A stretch of DNA of 64,000 bases, taken from Populus alba. Lineage: Eukaryota > Streptophyta > Magnoliopsida > Malpighiales > Salicaceae. The notes under the pieces were generated by a model. The model made no database searches. It saw nothing but the letters and a program-made list of their open reading frames with translations, and was not told the origin of the DNA. Each line of letters starts with the position of its first letter. The first letter of the stretch is position 1. The stretch is from the NCBI RefSeq assembly GCF_005239225.2, contig NC_133284.1, positions 28,320,339-28,384,338 of the forward strand, given 5' to 3'. A program made the translations under genes and the position numbers. Below are positions 63,001 through 64,000 of the stretch, in pieces.

Positions 63001-64000
63001 TCAACTATCACCAAAATTAGCCATGGAGGATGGCTGAGGCTGCTGGATATGAGCCTCAGTTTGTGCCTGAGAGTGATTTTGTTGCTCAACAAATCTGCTT
63101 ATACGCTCAAGCAACTGTTGAGCCTTCCTCTTTCCCCGGTCTGTGCCATTTTGTGCCAAATCCACCAGCGGTCCCATAACTCCATGTTCTTGTGCCTCTA
63201 CCATATGTTTCTGGTCTCCAGAACAAAGATGCACCAGCACTGCTGCTGCATTCTCTCTGTTCCTGGGTGACCCATTCCTGATAACTTCCACCAAAACTGG
63301 CACTGCCTCTGCAGCTCCAATGGTTGCCTTCCCTTCAGGGTGGCTAGCCAGTATTGCTAGTATAGCCAGTGCCTCATCCACCATTCCACCTCCCGTTTCT
63401 GTTAATAGACACATCAATGTGGGCACAACTCCAGCCCTCACTGCCTTTCCCTTGTTCCCCTGGTAGATGCACAAGTTGAAAAGTGCAGTCGCTGCATCCT
63501 TCTTCCCCCTTTGTGTACCTTCACTTAGAAGTGTCACCAGAGGTGGGATAGCCCCCAGAAAACCAATTGTAACCTTATTTTCATCCACAACTGAAAGGCT
63601 GAAAAGGGTGGCTGCAGCATTTTCTCGAGCTTCCATGCTGCCCTTCTTGAGCACATGCACAATACCAGGAACTGCCCCAGCTGATACAATGTTTCCTTTG
63701 TTATCTTCGCATATGGAGAGGTTAAGAAGCGCTGTAATTGCATGCTCTTGGATGCAAGGGTCAGGTGTCGAGAGGAGGCCAACAAGAAGAGGGATTGCAC
63801 CAGCTTGAGCAATAGCCACACGATTATCAGCGTTGTGCTTGGCAAGAAGACGGATCTCCCCGGCAGCAGACCGCTGGTCTTCTACACAGCCAGATTTAAG
63901 CTTCTGGAGGAGAATTTTAATCTTTGTAAGCTCAGCAGGTGAGCAAGTAGATACAGTTTTACTTGTTCCAGAACTGCTGGGCCTTTTTGGTGGCTCAATG
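63001..64000 (-). CDS. PUB14: PUB14-like U-box/ARM-repeat E3 ubiquitin ligase, C-terminal part
   Basis: The last 332 codons of a plant U-box protein that transfers ubiquitin to substrates bound by its armadillo repeats. The frame is open from the window edge ([11 protein letters not shown]) to a TGA at 63001-63003. It contains at least five ARM repeats, with landmarks [80 protein letters not shown] and [16 protein letters not shown]. The tail after [13 protein letters not shown] is Gln-rich and variable. The sequence is closest in memory to Arabidopsis PUB14; PUB13 and rice SPL11 are the next relatives. The U-box and N-terminal UND region lie beyond the right edge. No intron is seen in this part. 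Confidence 0.93.
   Translation of the reverse strand, partial: IEPPKRPSSSGTSKTVSTCSPAELTKIKILLQKLKSGCVEDQRSAAGEIRLLAKHNADNRVAIAQAGAIPLLVGLLSTPDPCIQEHAITALLNLSICEDNKGNIVSAGAVPGIVHVLKKGSMEARENAAATLFSLSVVDENKVTIGFLGAIPPLVTLLSEGTQRGKKDAATALFNLCIYQGNKGKAVRAGVVPTLMCLLTETGGGMVDEALAILAILASHPEGKATIGAAEAVPVLVEVIRNGSPRNRENAAAVLVHLCSGDQKHMVEAQEHGVMGPLVDLAQNGTDRGKRKAQQLLERISRFVEQQNHSQAQTEAHIQQPQPSSMANFGDS

Noticed and set aside
63143..63808. Long open frames on the plus strand over the ARM repeats
   Set aside because: They are antisense shadows of the PUB14-like coding sequence, caused by its codon pattern.
1..64000. tRNA, rRNA, CRISPR, plant microRNA and organelle-DNA insertions
   Set aside because: I looked for familiar conserved sequences of each class and recognised none. 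A tRNA-like motif exists only within the TRIM elements.

Overview
The window is nuclear plant DNA. It is very AT-rich, has split genes with GT-AG introns, and its intergenic space is full of decayed transposable elements. Protein similarity and the repeat types (Harbinger-like MITEs starting GG..TTTGTTT, a TRIM with a 78-bp terminal repeat, Spm-like arrays) fit a woody eudicot, most probably Populus or another Salicaceae. The species is an inference and was not tested.

Six protein-coding genes are supported. From left to right they are: a small CLE46-like signalling peptide gene (+, 6280-6799, two exons, no long ORF); ALBINO3, the thylakoid membrane insertase (-, 7668-14347, ten exons resolved, 451 aa); a WOX2-like homeobox gene (-, 18737-20105, two exons, 240 aa); a plant-specific single-pass membrane protein of unknown function (+, 35944-36885, with a 5'UTR intron); a Dof zinc-finger factor of the DOF2.4/DOF5.1/DOF3.6 group (+, 52856-54006, two exons, 323 aa); and the C-terminal ARM-repeat half of a PUB14-like U-box E3 ligase (-, 63001-64000, running off the right edge).

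The rest is largely TE debris. There is a ~65-bp minisatellite (about 2.0-2.8 kb), three TIR elements with matching TTA target sites (14.6, 31.5 and 43.3 kb), a RTE-type LINE tail inside ALB3 intron 5, a Ty3/gypsy-like gag remnant lying between two LTR copies in opposite orientation (23.3-27.6 kb), a broken DEAH11/12-type helicase copy (28.6-30.4 kb), two further LINE coding fragments, two Spm-like regions and two TRIM elements.

The genes do not form one pathway. They do include three developmental regulators (CLE, WOX2, Dof). From memory, CLE46, WOX2 and a membrane protein of this kind lie within a few genes of each other in Arabidopsis, so the left half may be an ancestral block stretched by TE insertion. 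No clearly new biological system was found. The most useful new item is the split CLE-type gene, which an ORF scan would miss.
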